Shown in pieces: positions 1 through 7,174 of a stretch of DNA of 13,660 bases. A program made the position numbers and the translations under genes. The stretch lies in NCBI GenBank assembly GCA_946885925.1, contig CAMPHP010000013.1:1-13660 (forward strand), written 5' to 3'. The first letter of the stretch is position 1, and every line of letters starts with the position of its first letter. The notes below the pieces were generated by a model, which was not told the DNA's origin, searched no databases, and was given only the letters and a program-made list of their open reading frames with translations. The stretch is from an uncultured Litorilinea sp. Lineage in GTDB: Bacteria; Chloroflexota; Anaerolineae; Caldilineales; Caldilineaceae.

Positions 1-51
1 GGCAAAGGGCTTATATGCCCGCTATCTTGGTGGCTAGTCAGAAGGTGGGAG

Positions 52-1125
52 ATGAGTAATCCCGAACGTATTCTCATACGTCCCTTCCGATTTGATGACC
101 TTTTAGCTTTGGTTGAGTTTTGGAACAAGGCTTTTGCCGACAGACGTAATTTCTACTCCCTTACCGCCGCCGATTTCCAAAACCGTATTCTCAATTGTAC
201 GGCCTTTGATCCCCAGGGATTGATCCTAGCTTGGCAAGAAGGCCCAGCTACACGATTACGGGATTCACAGGTACGCGATTCACAGGTACAATATTCACAG
301 CCGCAACTTGTTGGGATTGCCCATGCCCTGCGTCCTGCACCCCGCAGTGGCCTCTATGCCAAATGGGAAGCCCGACATTGCCTAGCTTTGCTCTATGTAG
401 ATCCCTCTCACCGTAATCAAGGTATCGGTAGCCGTCTGTTACGCACAGCAGAAAACTGGCTCTACTATTGTCCCGTGCATGTGGGTGGGGCAGGGCAGCC
501 CTGTTATGGCACCCTGGAAGGGCCGCGACCTCCCTTCTTTGGCAGCAGCCAGCGGCTTGGCGTTGGTATCCAGGATCGTTCGCTGCTTAACTTCTTGACG
601 CAGCGAGGTTATCACATCGTTGATCCTGGCGACATCTCCATGCGGCTCAAACTGACGCCGCGGCCTGAACCGGAATTGCCTGATCTAGAGGGGATAGGAT
701 TAAAAGTTGTCCCGGTAAGCAATCTCATGCCCTTTGGAGGAGAGGAACCCGAAGGTCGGGAGGAATATACGCTGTGGGGTGACAATGGTGGTGAACCCTA
801 TCGGGGCTATGTGCTTGTCACTGGCGACAATTTGCTTCAGGCCCATATTAGCTGGTATCCCATGCGCCAACCGCGTGCAGCAGCGATTGCAGGTTTCTGG
901 GTGGCCCCGCGATTGCGAGAGCATGGCTTGGGTCGCTATCTTCTCGACCGCGCACTGTATGATCTGGTACACTCACAACCTCCCTGGGGAGGCTATGATA
1001 CAGTTGAAGTCCAAACGCACTTAGTGCACCATGCCAAGGCCGCTGCCTTCTATGAACGGCGTGGATTCGTTACAGAGATGGCCTGGGTCAATTTGGCGAA
1101 AGAGTGTGCAATTCGCGGCGTATAG
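52..1125 (+). CDS. Tandem-domain GNAT family N-acetyltransferase
   Basis: Predicted acetyl-CoA dependent N-acyltransferase built of two GNAT folds. The first covers about residues 7-200, with acetyl-CoA binding motif A around 113-135 (VDPSHRNQGIGSRLL, pyrophosphate loop RNQGIG at 121-126). The second covers about 215-350, with WVAPRLREHGLGRYLL around 283-298 and the typical late motif AAFYERRGF at 331-339. Both P-loops look intact, so neither half is obviously dead. The substrate cannot be read from sequence. Residues 70-84 are a pentapeptide repeat encoded by a 15-bp tandem repeat and probably form a surface loop in the first domain. The chosen ATG follows AAGGTGG at 42-48 with a very short spacer. 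The frame stays open to the window edge, but no other ATG lies upstream in frame. The gene precedes glgB by 79 bp; co-transcription is possible but not shown. Confidence 0.85.
   Translation: MSNPERILIRPFRFDDLLALVEFWNKAFADRRNFYSLTAADFQNRILNCTAFDPQGLILAWQEGPATRLRDSQVRDSQVQYSQPQLVGIAHALRPAPRSGLYAKWEARHCLALLYVDPSHRNQGIGSRLLRTAENWLYYCPVHVGGAGQPCYGTLEGPRPPFFGSSQRLGVGIQDRSLLNFLTQRGYHIVDPGDISMRLKLTPRPEPELPDLEGIGLKVVPVSNLMPFGGEEPEGREEYTLWGDNGGEPYRGYVLVTGDNLLQAHISWYPMRQPRAAAIAGFWVAPRLREHGLGRYLLDRALYDLVHSQPPWGGYDTVEVQTHLVHHAKAAAFYERRGFVTEMAWVNLAKECAIRGV
259..303 (+). repeat. 3 x 15-bp in-frame tandem repeat in the GNAT gene
   Basis: Three consecutive 15-bp units lie at 259-273, 274-288 and 289-303. The core is GATTCACAGGTA in the first two, while the third has diverged (ATATTCACAG). 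They encode RDSQV, RDSQV and QYSQP. The unit length is a multiple of three, so copy-number change would keep the reading frame. The first two units differ at one base (CGG/CGC). Confidence 0.85.
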
Positions 1126-1136
1126 TCCACAGAAAG

Positions 1137-1152
1137 TGTCAGTATACTGACA
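1137..1152. promoter_or_regulatory. Perfect 16-bp palindrome upstream of glgB
   Basis: TGTCAGTATACTGACA is a perfect palindrome with no central spacer, placed 12 bp after the GNAT stop codon and 52 bp before the glgB start. A palindrome without a loop suits a homodimeric repressor or activator operator better than an RNA hairpin. The binding protein is unknown. No convincing -35/-10 pair was identified around it. Confidence 0.5.
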
Positions 1153-1204
1153 GAGCAAAGTAGCTTGAGACAAGGTAGCATAGGGCTATCAAAGAAAATG
1201 GGAT

Positions 1205-3472
1205 ATGAGCCTAGATCGAACCGAACCAGAGCACAGCCAAAATTCAGAAATCAACCTGGTTGCACCGGAGCATGCCACTGTACATGAGGCAGACATTCAG
1301 GCCCTTGTACAAGGTGAACATGGTGCGCCATTTGCGATTCTCGGACCACATAGTGTCGAGATAGACGGTAAGCAGGCTCTCGCCATTCGTGCCTTTCGCC
1401 CGCTAGATGCGACGGTCTTTGTTGTAGATGCTGCGGGTGTACGCTATCCCATGCGTCGCTGGCATGAGGTTGGTTTTTTTGAGGCAATCTTGCCGCCTCA
1501 ACCCTCGGACTTTCGCTATCGCTTGATCGTCGTGGATCGCAGTGGCAATGAGTTTGAACTGGAAGATCCATATCGCTTCCCGCCGCTACTCACGGATTAT
1601 GATCTCTATCTTTATGGTGAAGGGAATTTCTTCTACGCCTATGAGAAGTTGGGCGCACATCCTTGTGTGATTGATGGTGTGCCGGGGGTAAATTTTGCCG
1701 TGTGGGCACCCAATGCCCTGCGAGTCAGCGTGATTGGTCCCTTTAATGGCTGGGACAACCGTGCCCACCCGATGCGCCGCCATGAACAGATGGGTGTATG
1801 GGAACTCTTTTTTCCCCATTTGCCAATCGGGATGCACTATAAATATGCGGTGCGTTCTCGCTTCTTGGGCTATGAGATCGACAAAGCCGATCCCTTTGGT
1901 TTTTATGCCGAGTTGCGCCCCAGCACAGATTCGCGCGTCTGGGATATTCACCAGTACGTTTGGCAGGATGATGAATGGTTGGCGACGCGCCCGCAACGAC
2001 AAGCACTGGATCAACCGATGAACATCTACGAAGTCCATCTAGGCTCTTGGAAGCGTGTGCCAGAAACCAATGGATTTCTCAGCTATCGGGATTTGGCCCA
2101 TCAACTTGTAGAGTATGCCCAGAAGATGGGCTATACCCACTTGGAACTCTTGCCGATTACCGAACACCCTTATGACGGCTCTTGGGGCTATCAGACAACC
2201 GGCTATTTTGCCCCCACTTCCCGTCATGGTAACCCTGACGACTTTAAGTATTTTGTTGATTATTGTCACCAACATGGCATCGGTGTAATTTTGGATTGGG
2301 TTCCCGCCCACTTCCCGCGTGATGCTCACGGTCTAGCGTTTTTTGATGGCACGCATTTGTATGAGCATTCGGATCCGCGGCTGGGTGAGCATCAGGATTG
2401 GGGTACGAAGATCTTCAACTTTGGGCGCAACGAAGTCCGCAATTTTCTGATTAGCAGCGCGCTTTTTTGGCTCAAGGAATATCACGTGGATGGATTGCGC
2501 GTTGACGCTGTATCTTCAATGCTCTATCTGGACTTTAGCCGCCAAGCAGAGCAGTGGATCCCCAATCGCTATGGCGGGCGTGAGAATCTGGATGCTATTG
2601 ACTTTATCCGGCGTTTTAACGAAGTAACGCATGATACGGTTCCTGGCATTTTGACCATTGCCGAAGAAAGCACCTCTTGGCCCATGACTACTCGCTCTAC
2701 CTCCTTGGGCGGGCTGGGATTCGATCTGAAGTGGAACATGGGTTGGATGCATGATACGCTGGATTACATGAAAGAAGACCCGCTCTACCGGCGCTTTCGC
2801 CATAATATGCTCACCTTTAGCTTGATGTATGCTTTTAGCGAAAATTTCGTCCTGCCCTTTAGCCACGATGAAGTCGTGCATCTCAAACGCTCAATGCTGG
2901 ACAAGATGCCAGGCGACCTGTGGCAAAAGTATGCTAACCTGCGCGCGCTCTATGGCTATATGACCGCACATCCTGGTAAGAAGTTGTTGTTTATGGGTGG
3001 GGAGTTTGGGCAGTGGTCCGAGTGGAGCGAAGCACGTAGCTTGGACTGGCATCTGCTTCAGTGGCCGGATCACCAGCAACTTCAACAGTATGTGGCCGAT
3101 CTAAATCACCTCTATCGCAATGAACCGGCATTTTATCGTTTAGACAGCAGTTGGTCGGGTTTTGAATGGATTGACGTTAACGATGCGGAGCATTCTATCA
3201 TCAGCTTTATGCGACGCAGTGAAGACCCGGCAGATACTGTGGTCGTTGTTTGTAATTTTACTCCTGTACCTCGACATAATTATCGTGTAGGATTACCTGG
3301 TAATGGGATCTATCACGAATTGCTCAATAGTGACCGCCGCGAATATGGTGGTAGTGGTGTTGGCAATTCTGCACCAATTCCCGCCGAAAACTTACCCTGG
3401 CAAAACCGCGAATTTTCAGCAGCCTTACATCTCCCACCTCTGGGTGTACTCTTTCTGAAGGCGTTTCCATGA
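1205..3472 (+). CDS. glgB: 1,4-alpha-glucan (glycogen) branching enzyme, GH13
   Basis: Cytoplasmic enzyme of glycogen synthesis (EC 2.4.1.18) that cuts alpha-1,4 glucan chains and re-attaches them by alpha-1,6 bonds. Order of domains: N1 module (about 30-125), CBM48 (about 145-240, with NFAVWAPNA and FNGWD), GH13 barrel (about 270-640) and C-terminal beta domain (about 655-755). All catalytic regions are intact: region I DWVPAH (Asp364-His369), nucleophile Asp434 in GLRVDAV, acid/base Glu487 in TIAEES, and His554-Asp555 in FSHDEVVH. The spacings Asp434-Glu487 (53) and Asp434-Asp555 (121) match the E. coli enzyme as I recall it. At 755 aa it is a full-length long-form GlgB. The start ATG has only a weak purine-rich upstream stretch. 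The stop overlaps the next gene's ATG (ATGA), so the two are probably translationally coupled. Confidence 0.97.
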   Translation: MSLDRTEPEHSQNSEINLVAPEHATVHEADIQALVQGEHGAPFAILGPHSVEIDGKQALAIRAFRPLDATVFVVDAAGVRYPMRRWHEVGFFEAILPPQPSDFRYRLIVVDRSGNEFELEDPYRFPPLLTDYDLYLYGEGNFFYAYEKLGAHPCVIDGVPGVNFAVWAPNALRVSVIGPFNGWDNRAHPMRRHEQMGVWELFFPHLPIGMHYKYAVRSRFLGYEIDKADPFGFYAELRPSTDSRVWDIHQYVWQDDEWLATRPQRQALDQPMNIYEVHLGSWKRVPETNGFLSYRDLAHQLVEYAQKMGYTHLELLPITEHPYDGSWGYQTTGYFAPTSRHGNPDDFKYFVDYCHQHGIGVILDWVPAHFPRDAHGLAFFDGTHLYEHSDPRLGEHQDWGTKIFNFGRNEVRNFLISSALFWLKEYHVDGLRVDAVSSMLYLDFSRQAEQWIPNRYGGRENLDAIDFIRRFNEVTHDTVPGILTIAEESTSWPMTTRSTSLGGLGFDLKWNMGWMHDTLDYMKEDPLYRRFRHNMLTFSLMYAFSENFVLPFSHDEVVHLKRSMLDKMPGDLWQKYANLRALYGYMTAHPGKKLLFMGGEFGQWSEWSEARSLDWHLLQWPDHQQLQQYVADLNHLYRNEPAFYRLDSSWSGFEWIDVNDAEHSIISFMRRSEDPADTVVVVCNFTPVPRHNYRVGLPGNGIYHELLNSDRREYGGSGVGNSAPIPAENLPWQNREFSAALHLPPLGVLFLKAFP

Positions 3473-4680
3473 ACCCGATCCGTGGTCAGCGTGCTGTCAC
3501 CGGGACAAGCACCCCTACAGCCGAGGAGTGGTCTGAAATGTTTCTCTCTCATCAGCCTCTCATCCTCAATCCCATACAAGGCCGCACCGTTTTGGTGGTG
3601 GAAAGCAACCCCACGCTAAATCGCGCCATGTGCGAGACCCTTGAAGCGCACGAGTATGAGGTGCAAAGCGCGCACAATGGCCGCGAGGCGTTGGCGATTC
3701 TGGCCGAGCGCCAAACTGATCTCGTGGTATCTGATCTGGGGATGCCCGAAATGGATGGATATGACTTGCTCAAGCAGATACGTAGCAATCCCAAAACTCG
3801 CTATCTGCCCGTGATCTTTCTTAGCGGACACGATTCATCCATCCAGCGCCGGCGAGCCAGAGATTCGGGTGTGGTGGATTATCTGACCATGCCCGTTGCT
3901 GAGGAGGATCTGCTCCATTCTGTGCGCTCGGTCTTGAAGCGCCAGAGCGAGCAGGAAGCGGATTTTCACCGGCGCGTTGAAGAAATGCGCAGCCAAATTT
4001 TGGGGTTGGTGCAACATGAATTTCGCACGCCCTTGACGTTTGTCATGGGGTATGCGGAATTCCTTCAGGATGCGCTCCAGCAAGATCTGCCGCGCGAGGA
4101 GATTGAGCATTCGGTCAATGCTATTGTGGAAGGCAGCCGCCGCCTTCACCATCTGGTGGAGAGCTTCTTGCTCCTGGCGAATCTCTCGCGTGATGCACTT
4201 CCCCGTGATGAGGTCTATCCGCTTGACCCTGCGGCGCTCTGGCGTGAGAGTCTGACCGAAGTGCGTGACAGCTTGGAGGATGCACAGATCAAGGTCGTAC
4301 TTACCGAATCGCCTGACCCCGTGATTGTCTTTGGGGTAATGGACTTGTTGCGTGAGGCCCTCTCCCGGCTCTTAGATAACGCAATCCGTTATCGTCGGCC
4401 GGGTGTGCATACGATCTGGCTTGCTACGGTCTCCAAACCAGGGTATGTGGGTTGGCAAATCCGTGACGAAGGTCTTGGCATCTCGGCATCCGTTATTGCC
4501 CAGCTTTCTTCTCCGTTTGTTCGCCTGCACCCACCGGAGCCTGAAGGACATGGTATTGGCTTAGGGCTTACACTAGTACGCCGCGTGGCAGAACTGCACG
4601 GTGGCTATGTGGAGATCGAAAGCGAAGAAGGAAGCGGCAGTACCTTTACGCTCTGGGTGACGGACGAGGAAGTGATGTAG
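3469..4680 (+). CDS. Receiver-histidine kinase fusion protein (two-component system)
   Basis: Soluble signalling protein with no membrane segment. An N-terminal receiver domain (about 38-158) precedes a HisKA dimerisation domain (about 173-240) and a HATPase_c domain (about 285-398). Visible residues: putative phospho-acceptor Asp89 in [12 protein letters not shown], His183 in the H-box QHEFRTPL, N-box Asn304 in LLDNAIRY, G1 box DEGLG (333-337) and G2 box GHGIGLGL (360-367). The kinase half looks fully active. The receiver is atypical: the acidic pair is Glu45-Ser46 instead of two acids, and the invariant lysine before the cis-proline is Met141 (LTMP instead of LTKP). The ATG lies inside the glgB stop (4-base ATGA overlap), with AAGG about 8 bases upstream. 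An internal ATG at residue 24 is a possible shorter start. It converges on the next gene with a 51-bp gap and no clear terminator. Confidence 0.92.
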   Translation: MNPIRGQRAVTGTSTPTAEEWSEMFLSHQPLILNPIQGRTVLVVESNPTLNRAMCETLEAHEYEVQSAHNGREALAILAERQTDLVVSDLGMPEMDGYDLLKQIRSNPKTRYLPVIFLSGHDSSIQRRRARDSGVVDYLTMPVAEEDLLHSVRSVLKRQSEQEADFHRRVEEMRSQILGLVQHEFRTPLTFVMGYAEFLQDALQQDLPREEIEHSVNAIVEGSRRLHHLVESFLLLANLSRDALPRDEVYPLDPAALWRESLTEVRDSLEDAQIKVVLTESPDPVIVFGVMDLLREALSRLLDNAIRYRRPGVHTIWLATVSKPGYVGWQIRDEGLGISASVIAQLSSPFVRLHPPEPEGHGIGLGLTLVRRVAELHGGYVEIESEEGSGSTFTLWVTDEEVM

Positions 4681-4731
4681 TGGCCCCAAATGAAGGCTAC
4701 TCCCTCCTAGCGTCCAATTAGGTCGTGCATA

Positions 4732-5694
4732 TCAGCGTTCGTGAGCTTCAAGCCGTTCTCGTATCTTCTCCACCGCATCCGCAAAGAGTCTTGCCTTCTC
4801 CGTATCTGCAAAGATGGGCGCACCGGCGAATAGTTGGATGCCCCAACTCGGTACAGACGATTCAGCCGCGGCTTGCAGGCTTTCGGGAAATTCCAGGACG
4901 TCAAGAATGAGTTGCACCTTGCGCTCGGCTGGAATGAACTCCCCAGCATGCTCTAGGAATTCGCGGCCCCACAGCGCATTACGTCCACTCTTGGTTGCAT
5001 AGATGAGTGGCGTGAAAACATCAATGGCCGGAGCAAACAGGTCATAGTCTTGAGCAAAGATTCGCGTCAGCGCACCATCATACTCTGCCGGTGTCCAGGG
5101 ACACATATAGGCCCCCACCACACAGCCTGGCAGTTGGGTGCGGATCATCTCGGCATAGTGGCGGGCAAAGCGGGCGATGCGCTCACACTTGTGGCGCGTC
5201 CATTCTGGCTGTGCTGTCGAGAGAATTTCAGCGGGGGTAGTGGCATCTGTGCCAGTAGCCTCGCAAAAGTCGGCAATACAGGCTGCACAGAAGCAACTTT
5301 CCTGTAGGTCCGGCTCTGGCTCCTCAAACCATCCTGCATAGGTCAGATAGTCAAGCCAAATGCCCGCGGGCCGATAGCTTTGCAGACCTGTGCGGAGGTT
5401 TTCCTCCGTCTCGGCCAAGAATTCTTGCTGTGAAAGACAGACGCCCTGTACCAACTGTCCATAGCGAATTGGCTGCCCATCCACGCCAATGGGGATCAGT
5501 TCCGGGTGTGTCGCAAAGTCTGCGCGAAAGGTCTTGAATTCCACGCAAGCAGCAATCCCCACCTGTGCACAGGCATCAAAAGCCGCGGCGTCAAAGCCGT
5601 GGAACCAGCAGGCATTCGCCCCTGCCGATGGCAAACGGTCGATTACCTCAATGGCGGAGCGTCCATAGGGACCAAAGAGCAGGGGAATGGACAT
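4732..5694 (-). CDS. Uncharacterised TIM-barrel protein, glycoside-hydrolase-like
   Basis: A 320-aa soluble protein with no signal peptide. Alternating strand-helix segments suggest a (beta/alpha)8 barrel, such as NACWFHGF near 28-34, GIWLDYL at 111-117, VVGAYMCPW at 192-200, VFTPLIY at 226-232 and VQLILDV at 260-266. The pairing of a WLDY strand end (Asp115) with a downstream Cys cluster (Cys134-x-Cys136-x2-Cys139, then Cys144) resembles putative 'hypothetical glycosyl hydrolase' families, where a CFC-type motif follows an Asp-bearing strand. That is family resemblance only: no reaction, substrate or catalytic pair is established. The cysteines could bind a metal or form a structural knuckle. 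The start ATG follows CAGAGGT at good spacing. It lies downstream of the SUF genes in the same direction but is separated from them by two hairpins, so it is probably its own unit. Confidence 0.75.
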   Translation of the reverse strand: MSIPLLFGPYGRSAIEVIDRLPSAGANACWFHGFDAAAFDACAQVGIAACVEFKTFRADFATHPELIPIGVDGQPIRYGQLVQGVCLSQQEFLAETEENLRTGLQSYRPAGIWLDYLTYAGWFEEPEPDLQESCFCAACIADFCEATGTDATTPAEILSTAQPEWTRHKCERIARFARHYAEMIRTQLPGCVVGAYMCPWTPAEYDGALTRIFAQDYDLFAPAIDVFTPLIYATKSGRNALWGREFLEHAGEFIPAERKVQLILDVLEFPESLQAAAESSVPSWGIQLFAGAPIFADTEKARLFADAVEKIRERLEAHER

Positions 5695-5733
5695 GGTGTA
5701 CCTCTGTCTGAGTGATGTCAGGGTAGCGCTAGC

Positions 5734-5755
5734 TGTGGTAGAAATGTGGTAGAAA
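5734..5755. repeat. 2 x 11-bp perfect tandem repeat upstream of the TIM-barrel gene
   Basis: TGTGGTAGAAA occurs twice back to back (5734-5744, 5745-5755), 40 bp upstream of the start codon of the gene at 4732-5694. An 8-bp palindrome TAGCGCTA (5724-5731) lies between the repeat and the gene. An 11-bp period is close to one helical turn, so paired regulator sites on one face of the DNA are possible. No -10/-35 pair was recognised. Confidence 0.6.
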
Positions 5756-5765
5756 CGATAAGGAA

Positions 5766-5799
5766 AAAGGCCAGGTCACCGCACGGCAGCCTAGCCTTT
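5766..5799 (-). terminator. Probable intrinsic terminator distal to the SUF operon
   Basis: Arms at 5766-5775 and 5790-5799 pair over 10 bp with one mismatch around a 14-nt loop. Read on the - strand the stem ends in CCTGGCCTTT and runs straight into TTCCTTATCGTTTCT, giving a short T-rich tail. It lies about 85 bp after the sufT stop and about 70 bp before the next gene. Confidence 0.55.
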
Positions 5800-5818
5800 A
5801 CAAGATTATTCGTCATCC

Positions 5819-5862
5819 ACCTTCCAGGAAGCCACCCACAGAGTCCCGGCTTCCTGGAAGGT
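5819..5862 (-). terminator. Strong 15-bp hairpin just after sufT
   Basis: Perfect 15-bp arms (5819-5833 and 5848-5862) flank a 14-nt loop, beginning 22 bp after the sufT stop. No T-tract follows on either strand, so this may be a processing or stabilising hairpin that works together with the second hairpin at 5766-5799. Each arm contains CTTCCAGGAAG, which is itself an interrupted palindrome. Confidence 0.5.
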
Positions 5863-5883
5863 TTCTATACTCGAAGAGTACGA

Positions 5884-6198
5884 CTAGAAAATCCCCAACT
5901 CCTCTTTGGCGTCGTCCGACATCATGTCGGGATTCCAGAAGGGAGTCCAGGTTAGGTGGATATTGACTTCCTCGAGATCGGGGAAGGCCGCATGGGTCTC
6001 ACGTTGGACGGCGCTGATGATCTCCGGTCCAGCAGGACAGCCAGGACTGGTCAAGGTCATGGTGATTTCGGCGGACTTTTCCGGCGTTACATCAACGTCG
6101 TAGATCAAACCCAGATCAATGATATTCATCATCAATTCTGGGTCGCGCACACGGGCGCGGATCAACTCGCGGATTTCTTCGGCTGTTGGCAAACTCAT
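5884..6198 (-). CDS. sufT: SufT-type DUF59/MIP18 Fe-S maturation protein
   Basis: A 104-aa cytoplasmic protein of the MIP18/PaaD/SufT family (DUF59), linked in other bacteria to iron-sulfur cluster carriage or maturation of target proteins. Visible landmarks are DPELMMNIIDLGLIYDV (19-35), the conserved cysteine segment TLTSPGCPAG with Cys54, and the C-terminal WTPFWNPDMMSDDAKEELG (84-102), typical of the stand-alone form. The length fits the family. The ATG follows AAGGAG with 8-nt spacing. It is the last gene of the SUF block, 102 bp after the Rieske gene. That gap holds a candidate promoter and a small hairpin, so some independent expression is possible. Confidence 0.9.
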   Translation of the reverse strand: MSLPTAEEIRELIRARVRDPELMMNIIDLGLIYDVDVTPEKSAEITMTLTSPGCPAGPEIISAVQRETHAAFPDLEEVNIHLTWTPFWNPDMMSDDAKEELGIF

Positions 6199-6215
6199 GA
6201 GGTTGGCTCCTTACT

Positions 6216-6237
6216 CTCGTGTTCTCGTTTACACGAG
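6216..6237. other. Small inverted repeat in the sufT leader
   Basis: CTCGTGT (6216-6222) and ACACGAG (6231-6237) pair perfectly over 7 bp with an 8-nt loop, just upstream of the sufT ribosome binding site. On the + strand it is followed by CTTTTCC, which would look terminator-like, but no + strand gene is there. In the sufT transcript it would be a leader hairpin. Confidence 0.35.
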
Positions 6238-6259
6238 CTTTTCCAGCTAAGGGAAAGCA

Positions 6260-6265
6260 ATTATA
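6260..6265 (-). promoter_or_regulatory. Candidate internal -10 element before sufT
   Basis: A consensus TATAAT on the - strand lies 62 bp upstream of the sufT start. The matching -35 position is poor (TTATAC at 17 bp), so this is a weak promoter call. If used, transcription would begin near 6253, giving a short leader that includes the 6216-6237 hairpin. Confidence 0.25.
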
Positions 6266-6300
6266 TTCTACAACGAACGCGGGTATAACCTAAACTGCGC

Positions 6301-6618
6301 TTAAACGGGCGATTCAATAAACAAATCATTACCCTGAATATAGACTTCATAGACCGCCGTTGGTTCAAAGGCGGGCAAGCTTAGAGCTTCGCCTGTGCGA
6401 ATATCAAAGCGAGCACCGTGGCGTGGACATTTCACCTCATGCCCGTTGACAATCTCACCTTCGACCAGCGGCCCACCATCATGGGTACAAACATCCTCAA
6501 TGGCGTAAAATTCACCATTTAAGTTAAAAAGCGCGATACGGACAAAATCTATCTCAACAAGTTTACTGCCATTAACAGGAACTTCGTCAACGGTCGCAAC
6601 CTTAATCAACTTACTCAT
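6301..6618 (-). CDS. Small Rieske [2Fe-2S] ferredoxin in the SUF operon
   Basis: A 105-aa soluble Rieske-type ferredoxin. Cluster ligands are Cys44-x-His46 in CTHDGGPL and Cys64-x2-His67 in CPRHGARFD, giving the two-Cys two-His set of Rieske centres. It matches the size of small electron carriers related to NirD or to ferredoxin components of ring-hydroxylating dioxygenases. No dioxygenase or nitrite reductase subunit lies nearby, so by context it more likely serves the SUF machinery, either as electron donor or as a client. That role is inferred. The ATG follows GAGGAA with 8-nt spacing. It lies 51 bp after sufU, in an A/T-rich junction, and its own codons look richer in A/T than its neighbours'. 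Confidence 0.93.
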   Translation of the reverse strand: MSKLIKVATVDEVPVNGSKLVEIDFVRIALFNLNGEFYAIEDVCTHDGGPLVEGEIVNGHEVKCPRHGARFDIRTGEALSLPAFEPTAVYEVYIQGNDLFIESPV

Positions 6619-6669
6619 CTATATATTCCTCAACGGTTATTTTCTAGCGATTAATTTTTTTGAATTAAC

Positions 6670-7056
6670 TTACTCTGGCCACTCTTCCAGCCCCCAGACA
6701 CCGGCCTTTAGCACCTTGAGCGGGAGTAGCGCACACTTGAGCCGCACCGGGCCGATCTCAATGCCCAGCAGGTCCAATACGTACTCCTTATCCCATGCGC
6801 GCACTTCCTCTAGCGGCTTGCCCATCACTTCTTCCATCAACATGGAGGCGGTGGCTTGGCTGATGGCGCAGCCATGACCATCAAAGGCTGCGTCTACCAC
6901 GACCCCATCTTTCACCTTCAATTCGATGGTGATTTCATCCCCACAGAAAGGATTGTGGTCGTGGTAATGGATATCGGCATCTTCCAAATGACCTTTGTAC
7001 CGTGGATGGCGGTAATGGTCCAAGATCGCTTCACGGTAGAGTGCATCAGTGCTCAT
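6670..7056 (-). CDS. sufU: SufU sulfur-acceptor / IscU-fold protein
   Basis: A 128-aa IscU-fold protein that in the SUF pathway takes persulfide sulfur from SufS. Zinc or cluster ligands are present: Cys38 and Asp40 in NPFCGDE, Cys63 in GHGCAISQATAS and Cys108 in RLKCALL. The serine-rich GCAISQA signature and the absence of the IscU HscA-binding motif LPPVK (here IGPVR) place it with SufU. The Cys63-Cys108 distance of 45 residues is close to that of IscU and shorter than in Bacillus SufU (about 62), so the extra segment typical of that form is missing. There is no strong ribosome binding site. The start overlaps a 4-codon ORF (7066-7052), which may be chance. It follows sufS by 114 bp. Confidence 0.93.
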   Translation of the reverse strand: MSTDALYREAILDHYRHPRYKGHLEDADIHYHDHNPFCGDEITIELKVKDGVVVDAAFDGHGCAISQATASMLMEEVMGKPLEEVRAWDKEYVLDLLGIEIGPVRLKCALLPLKVLKAGVWGLEEWPE

Positions 7057-7106
7057 AGTGTGCTCATTTCAAACAAAGTCAGAAATCAGAGGGGTATACG
7101 GCCAAA

Positions 7107-7134
7107 AGAATAACTGGGCCAACCTGCTTATTCT
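7107..7134 (-). other. Weak hairpin in the sufS-sufU junction
   Basis: AGAATAA (7107-7113) and TTATTCT (7128-7134) pair perfectly over 7 bp with a 14-nt loop. On the - strand the stem is followed by TTTTGG. The stem is A/T-rich, so at most it is a weak pause or attenuation site. Confidence 0.3.
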
Positions 7135-7135
7135 G

Positions 7136-7174
7136 CATGATTCATTATCATGACTCGTTATCATGACTCATTAT
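7136..7174. repeat. 3 x 13-bp tandem repeat overlapping the sufS stop codon
   Basis: Three adjoining 13-bp units: CATGATTCATTAT (7136-7148), CATGACTCGTTAT (7149-7161) and CATGACTCATTAT (7162-7174). Units differ at one or two positions. The last unit contains the sufS stop codon (7171-7173). The - strand also reads TATAAT at 7175-7170, a possible -10, but no good -35 is in place. Confidence 0.85.

Noticed and set aside
1..51. In-frame extension of the first gene to the window edge
   Set aside because: The frame is open, but no start codon is present in it and a ribosome binding site precedes the ATG at 52.
4681..4731. Terminator between the convergent genes
   Set aside because: Only a 4-bp CCTA/TAGG pairing is visible, too weak to call.
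7052..7066. Four-codon ORF whose stop overlaps the sufU ATG
   Set aside because: Too short to judge. It arises from a local repeat of ATGAGCAC and could be chance; a similar six-codon frame overlaps the sufD GTG.
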